Source of the DNA: Tessaracoccus sp. MC1865
GTDB taxonomy: Bacteria; Actinomycetota; Actinomycetes; Propionibacteriales; Propionibacteriaceae
Reading direction: 5' to 3'
Assembly (NCBI RefSeq): GCF_017815535.1
Contig: NZ_CP072596.1
Location: 1,674,001 to 1,738,000, forward strand
Length of the DNA: 64,000 nucleotides
Numbering within the stretch: the first letter of the stretch is position 1; every line of letters starts with the position of its first letter. This document shows, piece after piece, positions 46,041 through 54,572 of this stretch. A model generated the notes under the pieces. The model was not told where the DNA came from, searched no databases, and saw only the letters and a program-made list of their open reading frames with translations. Made by a program: the position numbers and the translations under genes.

Positions 46041-47506
46041 ACCGCCGCACCCCTGAGCCCGGCTCGTGGCTGGGCATCCCCGAGTTCCCGCAGGCAGCGA
46101 AGGCGAGCCTGCAGAACGCGGAGCAACGCAAGAACCTCACCCACGCGACGTCGACCATCCGGGCCAAGCGCATCGTCCGCGCCTCGGAGGTACCCGAATG
46201 GGAGGAGCTGCGCACCGCGGCGGCCCAGATCAAGGACCGCGTGGCACGCCACCTCGAGCGCTATCTCCTGCAGGCCGAGGAGGCCATGACAGCAGCCGGC
46301 ATCACCGTGCACTGGGCACGTGACGCAGCTGACGCCAACCGCATCGTCACGGACATCGCCAAGGCCAAGGGCGTCGACGAGGTGGTCAAGATCAAGTCGA
46401 TGGTCACCCAGGAGATCGATCTCAACGAGCACCTGGAGGCAGAGGGCATCGCAGCCTGGGAGACGGACCTGGCCGAACTCATCGTGCAGTTGGGCCATGA
46501 CCTGCCCAGCCACATTCTCGTGCCCGCCATCCACCGCAACCGATCCGAGGTGCGCGAGATCTTCAAGGAGGAGATGGGCCGCTACGGGAGACCCGCCCCC
46601 GAGCCGATCTCCGACGACCCGGCCGAACTCGCCGAGGCCGCCCGCCTTCACCTGCGCGAGAAGTTCCTGCGGGCGAAGATGGCGGTCTCCGGCGGCAACT
46701 TCATCGTGGCCGACACCGGCACCCTCGTCATCGTCGAATCCGAGGGCAACGGCCGCATGTGCCTGACCCTCCCCGAGACGCTGGTCTCCGTCGTCGGCAT
46801 CGAGAAGGTACTCCCGACGCTGGAGGACCTCGAGGTGTTCCTCAAGTTGCTCCCCCGCTCGTCCACCGGCGAGCGCATGAACCCGTACACCTCGATGTGG
46901 ACGGGTGTGACGCCCGGCGAAGGACCGCAGGACCTCCACGTGGTGCTGCTCGACAACGGGCGCACCGATGTCCTGGCCGATCCCGAGGGCCGCGCTGCTC
47001 TGCGCTGCATCCGCTGCTCCGCCTGCCTCAACATCTGCCCCGTGTACGAGCGGGTGGGTGGCCACGCCTACGGGTCGCCGTACCCCGGCCCCATCGGCGC
47101 CATCCTCGGCCCGCAGCTGCGCGGCATGGACGACGCGAACACTCGCGCGCTGCCGTTCGCTTCGACGCTGTGCGGCGCCTGCAACGAGGTCTGCCCGGTG
47201 CGGATCCCGTTCACCGACATCCTGGTGCACCTGCGCCACAAGGCCGTCGAACACAAGACGGCCAAGCACCCCACCGGTGAGCAACTGCTGATGAAGGGCG
47301 CCGGCTGGGTGATGAAGGACGGCCGGAACCTGGCGTCGGTCCAACTCGGCAGCCGCTTCGCCGGCCGCATTTTCCGCGGCAAGTGGCTCGGCCCCATGCC
47401 CATTCCACTGGCCTCGCGCTGGCTGCAGGCCCGCGACGTCGAAGCCCCACCCACGCAGACCTTCCGCCAGTGGTGGAAGGACGAACACGAAGGAGACGCA
47501 GAATGA
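46037..47506 (+). CDS. lutB: L-lactate oxidation iron-sulfur protein LutB
   Basis: 489 residues. N-terminal LUD domain (about 60-300, with KSMVTQEIDLNEHLEAEGI). Then two 4Fe-4S clusters: CIRCSACLNICPVYE (about 323-337) and CGACNEVCPVRIP (about 379-391), and a C-terminal DUF3390-like tail. Electron-transfer subunit of the LutABC complex. ATG within the lutA stop; overlaps lutC by 4 bases. Confidence 0.94.
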   Translation: MNRRTPEPGSWLGIPEFPQAAKASLQNAEQRKNLTHATSTIRAKRIVRASEVPEWEELRTAAAQIKDRVARHLERYLLQAEEAMTAAGITVHWARDAADANRIVTDIAKAKGVDEVVKIKSMVTQEIDLNEHLEAEGIAAWETDLAELIVQLGHDLPSHILVPAIHRNRSEVREIFKEEMGRYGRPAPEPISDDPAELAEAARLHLREKFLRAKMAVSGGNFIVADTGTLVIVESEGNGRMCLTLPETLVSVVGIEKVLPTLEDLEVFLKLLPRSSTGERMNPYTSMWTGVTPGEGPQDLHVVLLDNGRTDVLADPEGRAALRCIRCSACLNICPVYERVGGHAYGSPYPGPIGAILGPQLRGMDDANTRALPFASTLCGACNEVCPVRIPFTDILVHLRHKAVEHKTAKHPTGEQLLMKGAGWVMKDGRNLASVQLGSRFAGRIFRGKWLGPMPIPLASRWLQARDVEAPPTQTFRQWWKDEHEGDAE

Positions 47507-48156
47507 GCGCACGTGAAGAGGTGCTTCAACGCATCCGCCGAGCCACCAAGGACGTCACCGAGACGGATCCGCTGATCGACGTGCCCGTGGACTGGACCTA
47601 CGGCCGCCCCCTGGGCACCAAGGACGTGATCGCGGACTTCGTCGAGAAGGTCGAGGACTACAAGGCCGCGGTCCGCCGCTGCGCACCCGACGGGGCGGCG
47701 GCGATGATCGTCGAAGCCCTGGAGTCGTTGGACACGAAGAGCATCGTGGTGCCGGCGGGGTTCCCCGAGCCGTGGGTCACGGCGCTCCAACATGCCGGCT
47801 TCGCGCTGCACCGCGACGACCCGCAGTTGACACACGCCGAGCTGAACGCCATCGACGCGGTGGTGACGACGGCGGCGGTCGGCATGGCGGATTCGGGGAC
47901 GATCGCCCTCGACCACAGCGAGGGTCAGGGCCGCCGCGCCCTGACACTGCTTCCGGACCGCCACATCTGCGTGGTGCACGAGTACCAAGTGGTCAGCGAC
48001 GTTCCCGAGGGCATCGCCCGGCTGGCTCCGGCGATCCGCGACCGTCGCCCGGTCACGTGGTTGAGCGGCGGTTCCGCGACGAGCGACATCGAGTTGAGCC
48101 GGGTCGAGGGCGTCCACGGCCCGCGCCACCTCTCGGTCGTCCTCGTCGCTGACTGA
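47503..48156 (+). CDS. lutC: Lactate utilization protein LutC
   Basis: 217 residues, LUD domain (DUF162). AVVTTAAVGMADSGTIALDH and LSGGSATSDIELSRVEGVHG with PRHLSVVLV are the characteristic C-terminal blocks. Third subunit of lactate oxidation. Last gene of the operon, convergent with parE. Confidence 0.93.
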   Translation: MSAREEVLQRIRRATKDVTETDPLIDVPVDWTYGRPLGTKDVIADFVEKVEDYKAAVRRCAPDGAAAMIVEALESLDTKSIVVPAGFPEPWVTALQHAGFALHRDDPQLTHAELNAIDAVVTTAAVGMADSGTIALDHSEGQGRRALTLLPDRHICVVHEYQVVSDVPEGIARLAPAIRDRRPVTWLSGGSATSDIELSRVEGVHGPRHLSVVLVAD

Positions 48157-48183
48157 CGATGGCCCAGGGGGCGGGGACCAGCG

Positions 48184-50256
48184 TCAGGCGTCGATGCGAT
48201 CCGCTTCGAGCGCGTAAGCACCCTCGATGATGAACTCCTTACGGGGGGCCACTTCGTTGCCCATGAGGACCTCGAAGACGCGCTCAGCCGCTTCCGCATC
48301 GTCGACGGTGAGCCTGCGCAGCATCCGGTGCTTCGGGCTCATCGTGGTGTCTGCCAGCTGGTCCGCGTCCATTTCGCCCAGGCCCTTGTAGCGCTGCGGC
48401 TCCTTGAACTTCTGTCCCCGCTTGGTGAGTTCGAGCGACTTGCGCTGGTACTCGGCATCTGAGTACGTGTAGATGTACTTGTCGTAGCCCTTCTTGGGGT
48501 TGATCAGCTCGAACCGGTGCAGGGGCGGAACGGCTGAGAACACGCGGCCGGCCTCCACGAGGGGGCGCATGTAGCGGAAGAAGAGCGTGGCGAGCAGGCA
48601 GCGGATGTGGGCGCCGTCGGAATCCGCGTCCGCCATGAAGATGACCTTGCCGTAGCGGGCCGAATCCACATCGAAGGAGCGGCCGGAACCGGCGCCCACC
48701 ACCTGGATGATCGAGGCGCATTCGGCGTTCTTGAGCATGTCGCCGATGGAGGCCTTCTGCACGTTGAGGATCTTGCCCCGGATGGGCAGCAGCGCCTGGA
48801 ACTCCGAATTGCGGGCCACGTTCGCGGTGCCCAGTGCGGAGTCGCCCTCCACGATGAACAGCTCCGTGCTGTCAACTCCGGTGGAGCGGCAGTCCTTCAG
48901 CTTGGGCGGCAACGTAGAGGATTCGAGGGCATTCTTGCGCCGCTGGGTCTCCCGGTGCGCGCGGGCCTGCACGCGCGTGCGCGCGGCCGAGACCACCTTC
49001 TCCTGTAGGGCGCGGGCCATCTGGCGCGTCTTGGGGGCGGTGAGGAACTTGCCCATCTCCGACTCCACGACGCGGGCCACCAGCCGGTTGACGGCGGGCG
49101 TGCCCAGCACCTCCTTGGTCTGCCCCTCGAACTGCGGCTCGGCCAGACGCACCGTCACCACGGCGGTCATGCCCTCGACGCAGTCTTCCTTGACCACCTC
49201 TTCGCCGGCCTTCAGGAGCCCGCGGGTCCCCTCGTAGGACTTGACCAGCGCTCGGGTCAGGCCCCGCTCGAAGCCCTGCACATGGGTGCCCCCCTTCGGG
49301 GTGGCGATGATGTTCACGAACGACTTCAGCACCGTGTCGTAGCCGGTGCCCCAGCGCAGCGCGATGTTCACGTCGAGGTCGCGTTCCACGTCGGTGGGTG
49401 TCATCGCGCCACTGGCGTCGAGCATGGGCACGGTCTCCACGAAGGAGTCCCTGCCCTCCAGCCGGATGATTTCGGTGAGCGCGGCGTCCGGCGCGAGGAA
49501 ATCAGCGAACTCGGTGATCCCGCCCACGTGCAGGAACGTTTCGACGACGGGTTCGCCGCCGCGCGCATCCGTGACCTCGATCTTGAGGCCAGGCACCAGG
49601 AAGGACGTCTGACGCGCGCGGTCGTGAAGGTGGCGGAGGGACAGTTCCGCGTCTGCGAGGAAGATCTGCCGGTCCGGCCAGTACCGCACCCGGGTGCCCG
49701 ATGTGGCCTTGGCCACTTTCTTGATCTTGCGGATGCCGCTGGTGGGGGTGAAGTTCGCATCGGGGCCTTCGCCGTCGAAGATGCCGGGGACACCGCGGCG
49801 GAAGCTCATCTCCCAGGTGCTTCCGTCGCGGTCCACCTGGACATCCAGGCGCGACGACAGCGCGTTGACGACGGAGGCGCCGACACCGTGCAGGCCGCCG
49901 GTTGCCGTGTAGGACGAGTTGCCGAACTTGCCGCCGGCATGCAGCTTGGTGAAGACCACTTCGACGCCGCTGAGCCCGGTGCGGGGCTCCTTGTCCACCG
50001 GCACACCGCGGGCGTGGTCGTGCACGCTCACGGAACCGTCGGCGCCCAGGGTCACCTCGATCTCCTCGCCGAAGCCAGCCAGCGCCTCGTCCACGGCGTT
50101 GTCGATGATCTCCCAGAGGCAGTGCATGAGGCCGCGGGTGTCCGTCGAGCCGATGTACATGGCCGGCCGCTTGCGCACGGCCTCGAGCCCTTCGAGGACG
50201 AGAAGGTTCTTCGCCTCATAATCACGGGACAGCGGTGGGGTCTTCGGGGTCTGCAC
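48184..50256 (-). CDS. parE: DNA topoisomerase IV / gyrase-like subunit B
   Basis: 690 residues. GHKL ATPase (EIIDNAVDEALAGFG; GGLHGVGASVVNALS), TOPRIM domain with EGDSALGTA and MADADSDGAHIRCLL, and C-terminal PQRYKGLGEMDADQL. The N-terminus DYEAKNLLVLEGLEAVRKRP is of the actinobacterial ParE type. Partner of parC at 39.8 kb. Confidence 0.92.
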   Translation of the reverse strand: MQTPKTPPLSRDYEAKNLLVLEGLEAVRKRPAMYIGSTDTRGLMHCLWEIIDNAVDEALAGFGEEIEVTLGADGSVSVHDHARGVPVDKEPRTGLSGVEVVFTKLHAGGKFGNSSYTATGGLHGVGASVVNALSSRLDVQVDRDGSTWEMSFRRGVPGIFDGEGPDANFTPTSGIRKIKKVAKATSGTRVRYWPDRQIFLADAELSLRHLHDRARQTSFLVPGLKIEVTDARGGEPVVETFLHVGGITEFADFLAPDAALTEIIRLEGRDSFVETVPMLDASGAMTPTDVERDLDVNIALRWGTGYDTVLKSFVNIIATPKGGTHVQGFERGLTRALVKSYEGTRGLLKAGEEVVKEDCVEGMTAVVTVRLAEPQFEGQTKEVLGTPAVNRLVARVVESEMGKFLTAPKTRQMARALQEKVVSAARTRVQARAHRETQRRKNALESSTLPPKLKDCRSTGVDSTELFIVEGDSALGTANVARNSEFQALLPIRGKILNVQKASIGDMLKNAECASIIQVVGAGSGRSFDVDSARYGKVIFMADADSDGAHIRCLLATLFFRYMRPLVEAGRVFSAVPPLHRFELINPKKGYDKYIYTYSDAEYQRKSLELTKRGQKFKEPQRYKGLGEMDADQLADTTMSPKHRMLRRLTVDDAEAAERVFEVLMGNEVAPRKEFIIEGAYALEADRIDA

Positions 50257-50384
50257 CCAGACAGGTTACCCGTGCGCACCGACTGACCGGGTCAGTGAAA
50301 CGCGGCCGCGACGTCCAGGGAACATTCCGCCCCCCGGGTACGTTGATTCATGAGAAGGTAAGAAAGATAAGGCAGGAGGCCATG

Positions 50385-50585
50385 ATGACCGAACTCGCAA
50401 CGGATCCCACCCTGACCGCTGTCGATCGCTGCGATCGCTGCGGCGCCCAGGCCTACCTGCGCGTATTCCTCCAGTCCGGCGGTGAGCTGCTGTTCTGCGC
50501 CCACCACGCCGCTGCCCACAAGGAGAAGCTCCTTGAGGTGGCCAGCCGGATCCAGGACGAAACCAGCAGGCTCAACCGGAACTGA
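50385..50585 (+). CDS. DUF7455 small zinc-ribbon-like protein
   Basis: 66 residues: DRCDRCGAQAYLRVFLQSGG then LLFCAHHAAAHKEKL. Two Cys plus Cys/His pair suggests one zinc site. AGGAGG lies five bases before this ATG; an ATG one codon earlier is possible. Usually found next to parE in Actinobacteria. Its end overlaps the convergent nudC by 14 bases. Confidence 0.82.
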   Translation: MTELATDPTLTAVDRCDRCGAQAYLRVFLQSGGELLFCAHHAAAHKEKLLEVASRIQDETSRLNRN

Positions 50586-51402
50586 GCCAGCGCTGGATGA
50601 GGGCCCGCGCAAGCGAGGCCCCAGCAGGGAGGATCACCTCACCCGCAGCCAAGGCGGCGGCGAGATCTGACCGGGTGTAATACGCACCCTCAGAGATCTC
50701 GTCGCCGTCCACTGTTATCTGCGCATCTTCGGCACGGGCCTGGAACCCGAGCATCAATGAACGAGGCATCGGCCACGGCTCGGAACCGAAGTACGTCAGG
50801 GACGTCAGCCGTGCCCCCACCTCTTCGTGCACCTCGCGGTGCACCGCCTGTTCGACAGACTCACCCGCTTCGATGAACCCTGCGATGACCGAGATACGTC
50901 CGTGCGCCCACTGCGCCTGCCTGGCCAGCAGCAGCCTGTCGTCGGGATCTGTGACCGCCACGATGACGCACGGGTCGATGCGGGGGAACTGGAGTGCTCC
51001 GCAGCCGGTGCAGATGCGCCGGGCACCGGCCTGATCCGGCCTGGTGCCCGAACCACAGTTCTCGCACGGCGGTTGCCCGGCGTGCCACCGGGCGAGCGCG
51101 ACGCCGGTGGCCAACGGGTCCAGTGAATCCGGATGGGTGTCACGCCAACTCATGGCCTCGCCAGAGACGGCGTCGACGCCGCGGGCGAACCAGGCCACAC
51201 CGTCGACGATGCCCAACAGGATGTCTTCAGGCTGCCGCTCCCCCGGTGACCGGAGTGCGCGCGGGCGTCCCTGCTCCGACGCGATGGCGCCCTGGGCGTC
51301 CACCTCGACGACCACGGCGCCCCTCCACAGGGCCTCCACTTCAGCTGCACCGCGCCCGATCGGCAGCCGGTCCAGCGGGGAGCGACCCAGCCACCTGCTC
51401 AT
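50572..51402 (-). CDS. nudC: NAD(+) diphosphatase (NADH pyrophosphatase)
   Basis: 276 residues. Four-Cys zinc ribbon (CENCGSGTRP and CTGCGALQFP), Nudix box GFIEAGESVEQAVHREVHEE, and the NADH-specific SEPWPMPRSLM. Splits NAD(H) into NMN(H) and AMP; also removes NAD caps from RNA in other bacteria. Starts within the last codons of adnB, as in mycobacteria (Rv3199c region). Confidence 0.93.
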   Translation of the reverse strand: MSRWLGRSPLDRLPIGRGAAEVEALWRGAVVVEVDAQGAIASEQGRPRALRSPGERQPEDILLGIVDGVAWFARGVDAVSGEAMSWRDTHPDSLDPLATGVALARWHAGQPPCENCGSGTRPDQAGARRICTGCGALQFPRIDPCVIVAVTDPDDRLLLARQAQWAHGRISVIAGFIEAGESVEQAVHREVHEEVGARLTSLTYFGSEPWPMPRSLMLGFQARAEDAQITVDGDEISEGAYYTRSDLAAALAAGEVILPAGASLARALIQRWLSSG

Positions 51403-54400
51403 GAATCAGCAACCTCCAGCGCCCCGTCGACGAGGCCGACGGGGGCCTCCACGAACCGCAACTGGTCCGTCAGCACATGGTAGAACGCCGCACCCACGAC
51501 AGCCGGGTCCACTCCACGGGCCTCCGCCCAGGCCTGCCGGTACACCGCGAGTTGTAGGGGATCTGCTGCCTGGTTGGAGGTCTTCCAGTCCACGACCAGG
51601 TACTCGAGCCCGTCCCGGGGCCAGGCGTAGACAGCGTCGATGCGACCGCGCAGCACGTGAGGGCCGCGGCGCATGAGGAACGGCACCTCGACGCCCATCG
51701 GCATCCGGTGCGCGAACTGACCGGCCTCGAAAGCCTCGATGAGCCTGGTGAGTTCCCCCGTGGCCACCGTGGGTTGAGCCTCCAGTTCCTCCAGCGAGGC
51801 GGGGAGCAGGAAGCGTTCCTGAAGCCATTCATGGAACCTGGAACCCACGCGGGCGGCCGTCGAAGGTCTGCGGGGCATGCGCCGCAGCAGTCCGGCCGCG
51901 AACGCGCTCTGGTCCGTCTGCAGGGCGATCAGCGCGGTGGCTGACAGCCCGTCCGGCAGCGCCACCGAGCGGTCTCCGCGGCGCTGGGCCAGTTCGGTGA
52001 GGTGCCTGATGCTCTCGTCCCAGGCGGCGACAGTGGCGGCGTCCTCGTCCGCTACGACACCCGACTCCCACGTCCATCTCAGCTGCTCCTGTTCGGTGGC
52101 ATCGGCCAGTTCGGTGGCCCGGGTGATGAGCTCAGCGGCCGACGCGCGCCGCGCGAGACCGGCCTCGTCGAGTTCGACGGGCCAGACGGCCCGGACCGGC
52201 TCTGCCGGAATGGGGTTGGTATCCGACGAGCGGGAGGCGTTGTCGAGATACGTGCCGGCCGCCTCGCAGAGTTCGCGGATCACGGTGAAGTACGCGGACT
52301 CTGCCCGGGGACGGATGTTGCCGGGCGTCCAGAGGTGGGCCGAGGCCAGCAACAGGCGTTTGGCGCGGGTGGCCGCGACGTACGCCAGCCGGTCCTCCGA
52401 GAGGCGGTGTTCGTCCTTCAGTGCGTCGCGGTACGCGTCGATGCCCTTCTTGGTGTGCTCCCCCAGTTGCGGAATCGAGCCCGCGTCGCCGCGCAGCGGC
52501 GCGGGCAGCACGTCGGCCCGCTGGGGCCACACCCCGGACCTCGACTCCGAGGGGAAGACCTTGTCCACCAGGCTGGGCAGGAACACCGTGTCCCACTCCA
52601 GGCCCTTGGCGCGGTGGACGGTCATGAGCTTGACCGAATCCTCCTCGCTGGGCACGGCCTGCATGAGGCCTTCGCCGTGTTCGGATTCGGCATCGAGGTA
52701 GGCGATCAGACCGGTGAGGCTGCCGTCGCCATCCACGTCGACATAGCTGGCCACCTCTGCGACGAACCTGGCGACCTGGGTGGTGTCGCCTCCGGTGGCG
52801 ATGAGTTCGGCCTCCAACCCGAGGGTGGCGATCACTCTCGTGACGAGGTCTGCCACCGGCTCCGAGGCATGCCGGCGGAGGGTGGTGATCTCGTGGTGGA
52901 AGCGGCCGAGCCGTCGGCGTCCCTCCGCGCTCAGCGGCGCGTCCCCGGGGTCCGCCACTGCGTCGAGCAGACACACCACCTCGCCCGGGTCTGCCTGCGT
53001 GACGGCCCTGATGAGGTCGTCGCTCTCCAGGGGGTCGACGGCGGATTGCGTGGCCAGTTCGCGTGCCCGCGCCCCCAGCACCTCCATGTCGGTCAGCCCG
53101 AGGTTCCACCGCGGCCCGGTGAGCAGCATGGCAACCTCCGGGTTGGCCGTCACGTCGTCCAGCACGCGGAGGGTGGCGACGATGGGGGCCACTTCGGGAA
53201 GGCCCAACAGCCCACCGAGGCCGACGATCTCGACGGGCACGTCGCGGTCACGCAACGCCTCGAAGATGGGCGCCAGCGCCGCGTTGCGCCTGACCAACAC
53301 GGCCTGGTCCTTCCAGGACCGGCCGTCGTCATGCTGCGCGATGACGGTCTCCGCCATCCAGTCGACCTCGTCGCGGAAGGTGTCGAACATGGCGGCTGCC
53401 ACCGCGCCGGCCGGCGCCCCCTCAGGAGCCACGAGCGACACACCCTCCTCGCCCGGAGCGGCATGCAGCCCGGAAGCCAGCGAGTTGCCCACCTCCAGGA
53501 TGCGGTGGCCGCTGCGCCGGTTGATGCTGAGCGTCTGACGTTCGGCGGGGGCACCGTCTGAGCGACGGAACTGGTGGGGGAACTCGAGGATGTTGCCTGA
53601 GGCGGCGCCCCGCCACCCGTAGATGGCCTGGTAGGGGTCTCCGACAGCGGTGACGGGGAAGCCCATCGCATCCGAGTGCACCGGCCCGGTGAAGAGACGC
53701 CGCAGCAGTTCGGCCTGGGCGGAGGACGTGTCCTGGTACTCGTCCAGGAGCACCACCCGGAACCGGTGGCGCAGTTCGCGGCCCACATCCGGGACCTCCG
53801 TGACGAGCCGGACGGATTCGCGCAACTGGTCCGCGAACTCGACGACGCCGAGACGGCGCTTGAGTTCCTGGTAGCGCATGACCAGCGAGAGGAGCTCGCG
53901 ACGCTCCTCGGTCGCGTCCAGCGCCTTCGCCACGTCGCGCATGACCTTTCCCCGGAAGAGCGGCGCTTCGAGGAAGGCCTTCTCGCTCCGCGCCGACTGC
54001 TCGAGGATCTGGCGGGGGGTCACCAGGTGGGAGGCCATCTCCGCGTCCAGGGAGAGGACCCGTTCCGGGATGGAGTGGTGGCTGAGGCGGCTGATGCTCC
54101 GGAAGGGCCCCGGTGCATCCGCCACCACCCTCGTGGCGAGGCGGAACCGGCTGGCTCCGGTGATCATGACCGGGTCCCTGTCGATGCCGATGCGCAGGCC
54201 GAACTCGCTCACCAGGCGGGCGGCGAAGGAATCGTAGGTCATCACCAGTTCGGCGCCCTCGCCCTCCGCGCCGGTCAGCACCCTCGCGCGCGCGAGCGCA
54301 TCAGCCACCCGTCCGGCCAATTCTGCCGCCGCCTTGCGGGTGAAGGTGAGTCCCAACACCTGTTCCGGACGGACCTGACCGGTGCCCACCAACCAGACCA

Positions 54401-54572
54401 CCCGCGCGGCCATGACGGTGGTCTTCCCACTGCCTGCGCCGGCGATGATCACAGCCGGCTCGAGCGGCGCGGTGATGCACGCCAGCTGCTCGTCCGAGAA
54501 CGGAATGTCCAGCGCGTCACAGAGTTGCTGAGGATCTGTGAACAGCCGGGAACGGATGGGGTGGATGGTCAT
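51399..54572 (-). CDS. adnB: AdnB-like UvrD-family helicase with RecB-type nuclease
   Basis: About 1057 residues. SF1A helicase motifs: AGAGSGKTT (Walker A), LLDEYQDTSSAQ (II), GDPYQAIYGWRGAA (III), MTVHRAKGLEWDTVF (V), YVAATRAKRL (VI). C-terminal RecB nuclease: RGRIDAVYAWP, VVDWKTSNQ, QLAVYRQAW. No Fe-S cysteines at the end. This is the active motor half of the AdnAB double-strand-break resection machine. ATG at 54572 overlaps the adnA stop; the frame stays open further up inside adnA. Confidence 0.9.
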   Translation of the reverse strand: MTIHPIRSRLFTDPQQLCDALDIPFSDEQLACITAPLEPAVIIAGAGSGKTTVMAARVVWLVGTGQVRPEQVLGLTFTRKAAAELAGRVADALARARVLTGAEGEGAELVMTYDSFAARLVSEFGLRIGIDRDPVMITGASRFRLATRVVADAPGPFRSISRLSHHSIPERVLSLDAEMASHLVTPRQILEQSARSEKAFLEAPLFRGKVMRDVAKALDATEERRELLSLVMRYQELKRRLGVVEFADQLRESVRLVTEVPDVGRELRHRFRVVLLDEYQDTSSAQAELLRRLFTGPVHSDAMGFPVTAVGDPYQAIYGWRGAASGNILEFPHQFRRSDGAPAERQTLSINRRSGHRILEVGNSLASGLHAAPGEEGVSLVAPEGAPAGAVAAAMFDTFRDEVDWMAETVIAQHDDGRSWKDQAVLVRRNAALAPIFEALRDRDVPVEIVGLGGLLGLPEVAPIVATLRVLDDVTANPEVAMLLTGPRWNLGLTDMEVLGARARELATQSAVDPLESDDLIRAVTQADPGEVVCLLDAVADPGDAPLSAEGRRRLGRFHHEITTLRRHASEPVADLVTRVIATLGLEAELIATGGDTTQVARFVAEVASYVDVDGDGSLTGLIAYLDAESEHGEGLMQAVPSEEDSVKLMTVHRAKGLEWDTVFLPSLVDKVFPSESRSGVWPQRADVLPAPLRGDAGSIPQLGEHTKKGIDAYRDALKDEHRLSEDRLAYVAATRAKRLLLASAHLWTPGNIRPRAESAYFTVIRELCEAAGTYLDNASRSSDTNPIPAEPVRAVWPVELDEAGLARRASAAELITRATELADATEQEQLRWTWESGVVADEDAATVAAWDESIRHLTELAQRRGDRSVALPDGLSATALIALQTDQSAFAAGLLRRMPRRPSTAARVGSRFHEWLQERFLLPASLEELEAQPTVATGELTRLIEAFEAGQFAHRMPMGVEVPFLMRRGPHVLRGRIDAVYAWPRDGLEYLVVDWKTSNQAADPLQLAVYRQAWAEARGVDPAVVGAAFYHVLTDQLRFVEAPVGLVDGALEVADS

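Noticed and set aside
45288-48156. lutABC as a new redox complex
   Set aside because: All three proteins match the known LutABC lactate oxidation system in order, motifs and length.
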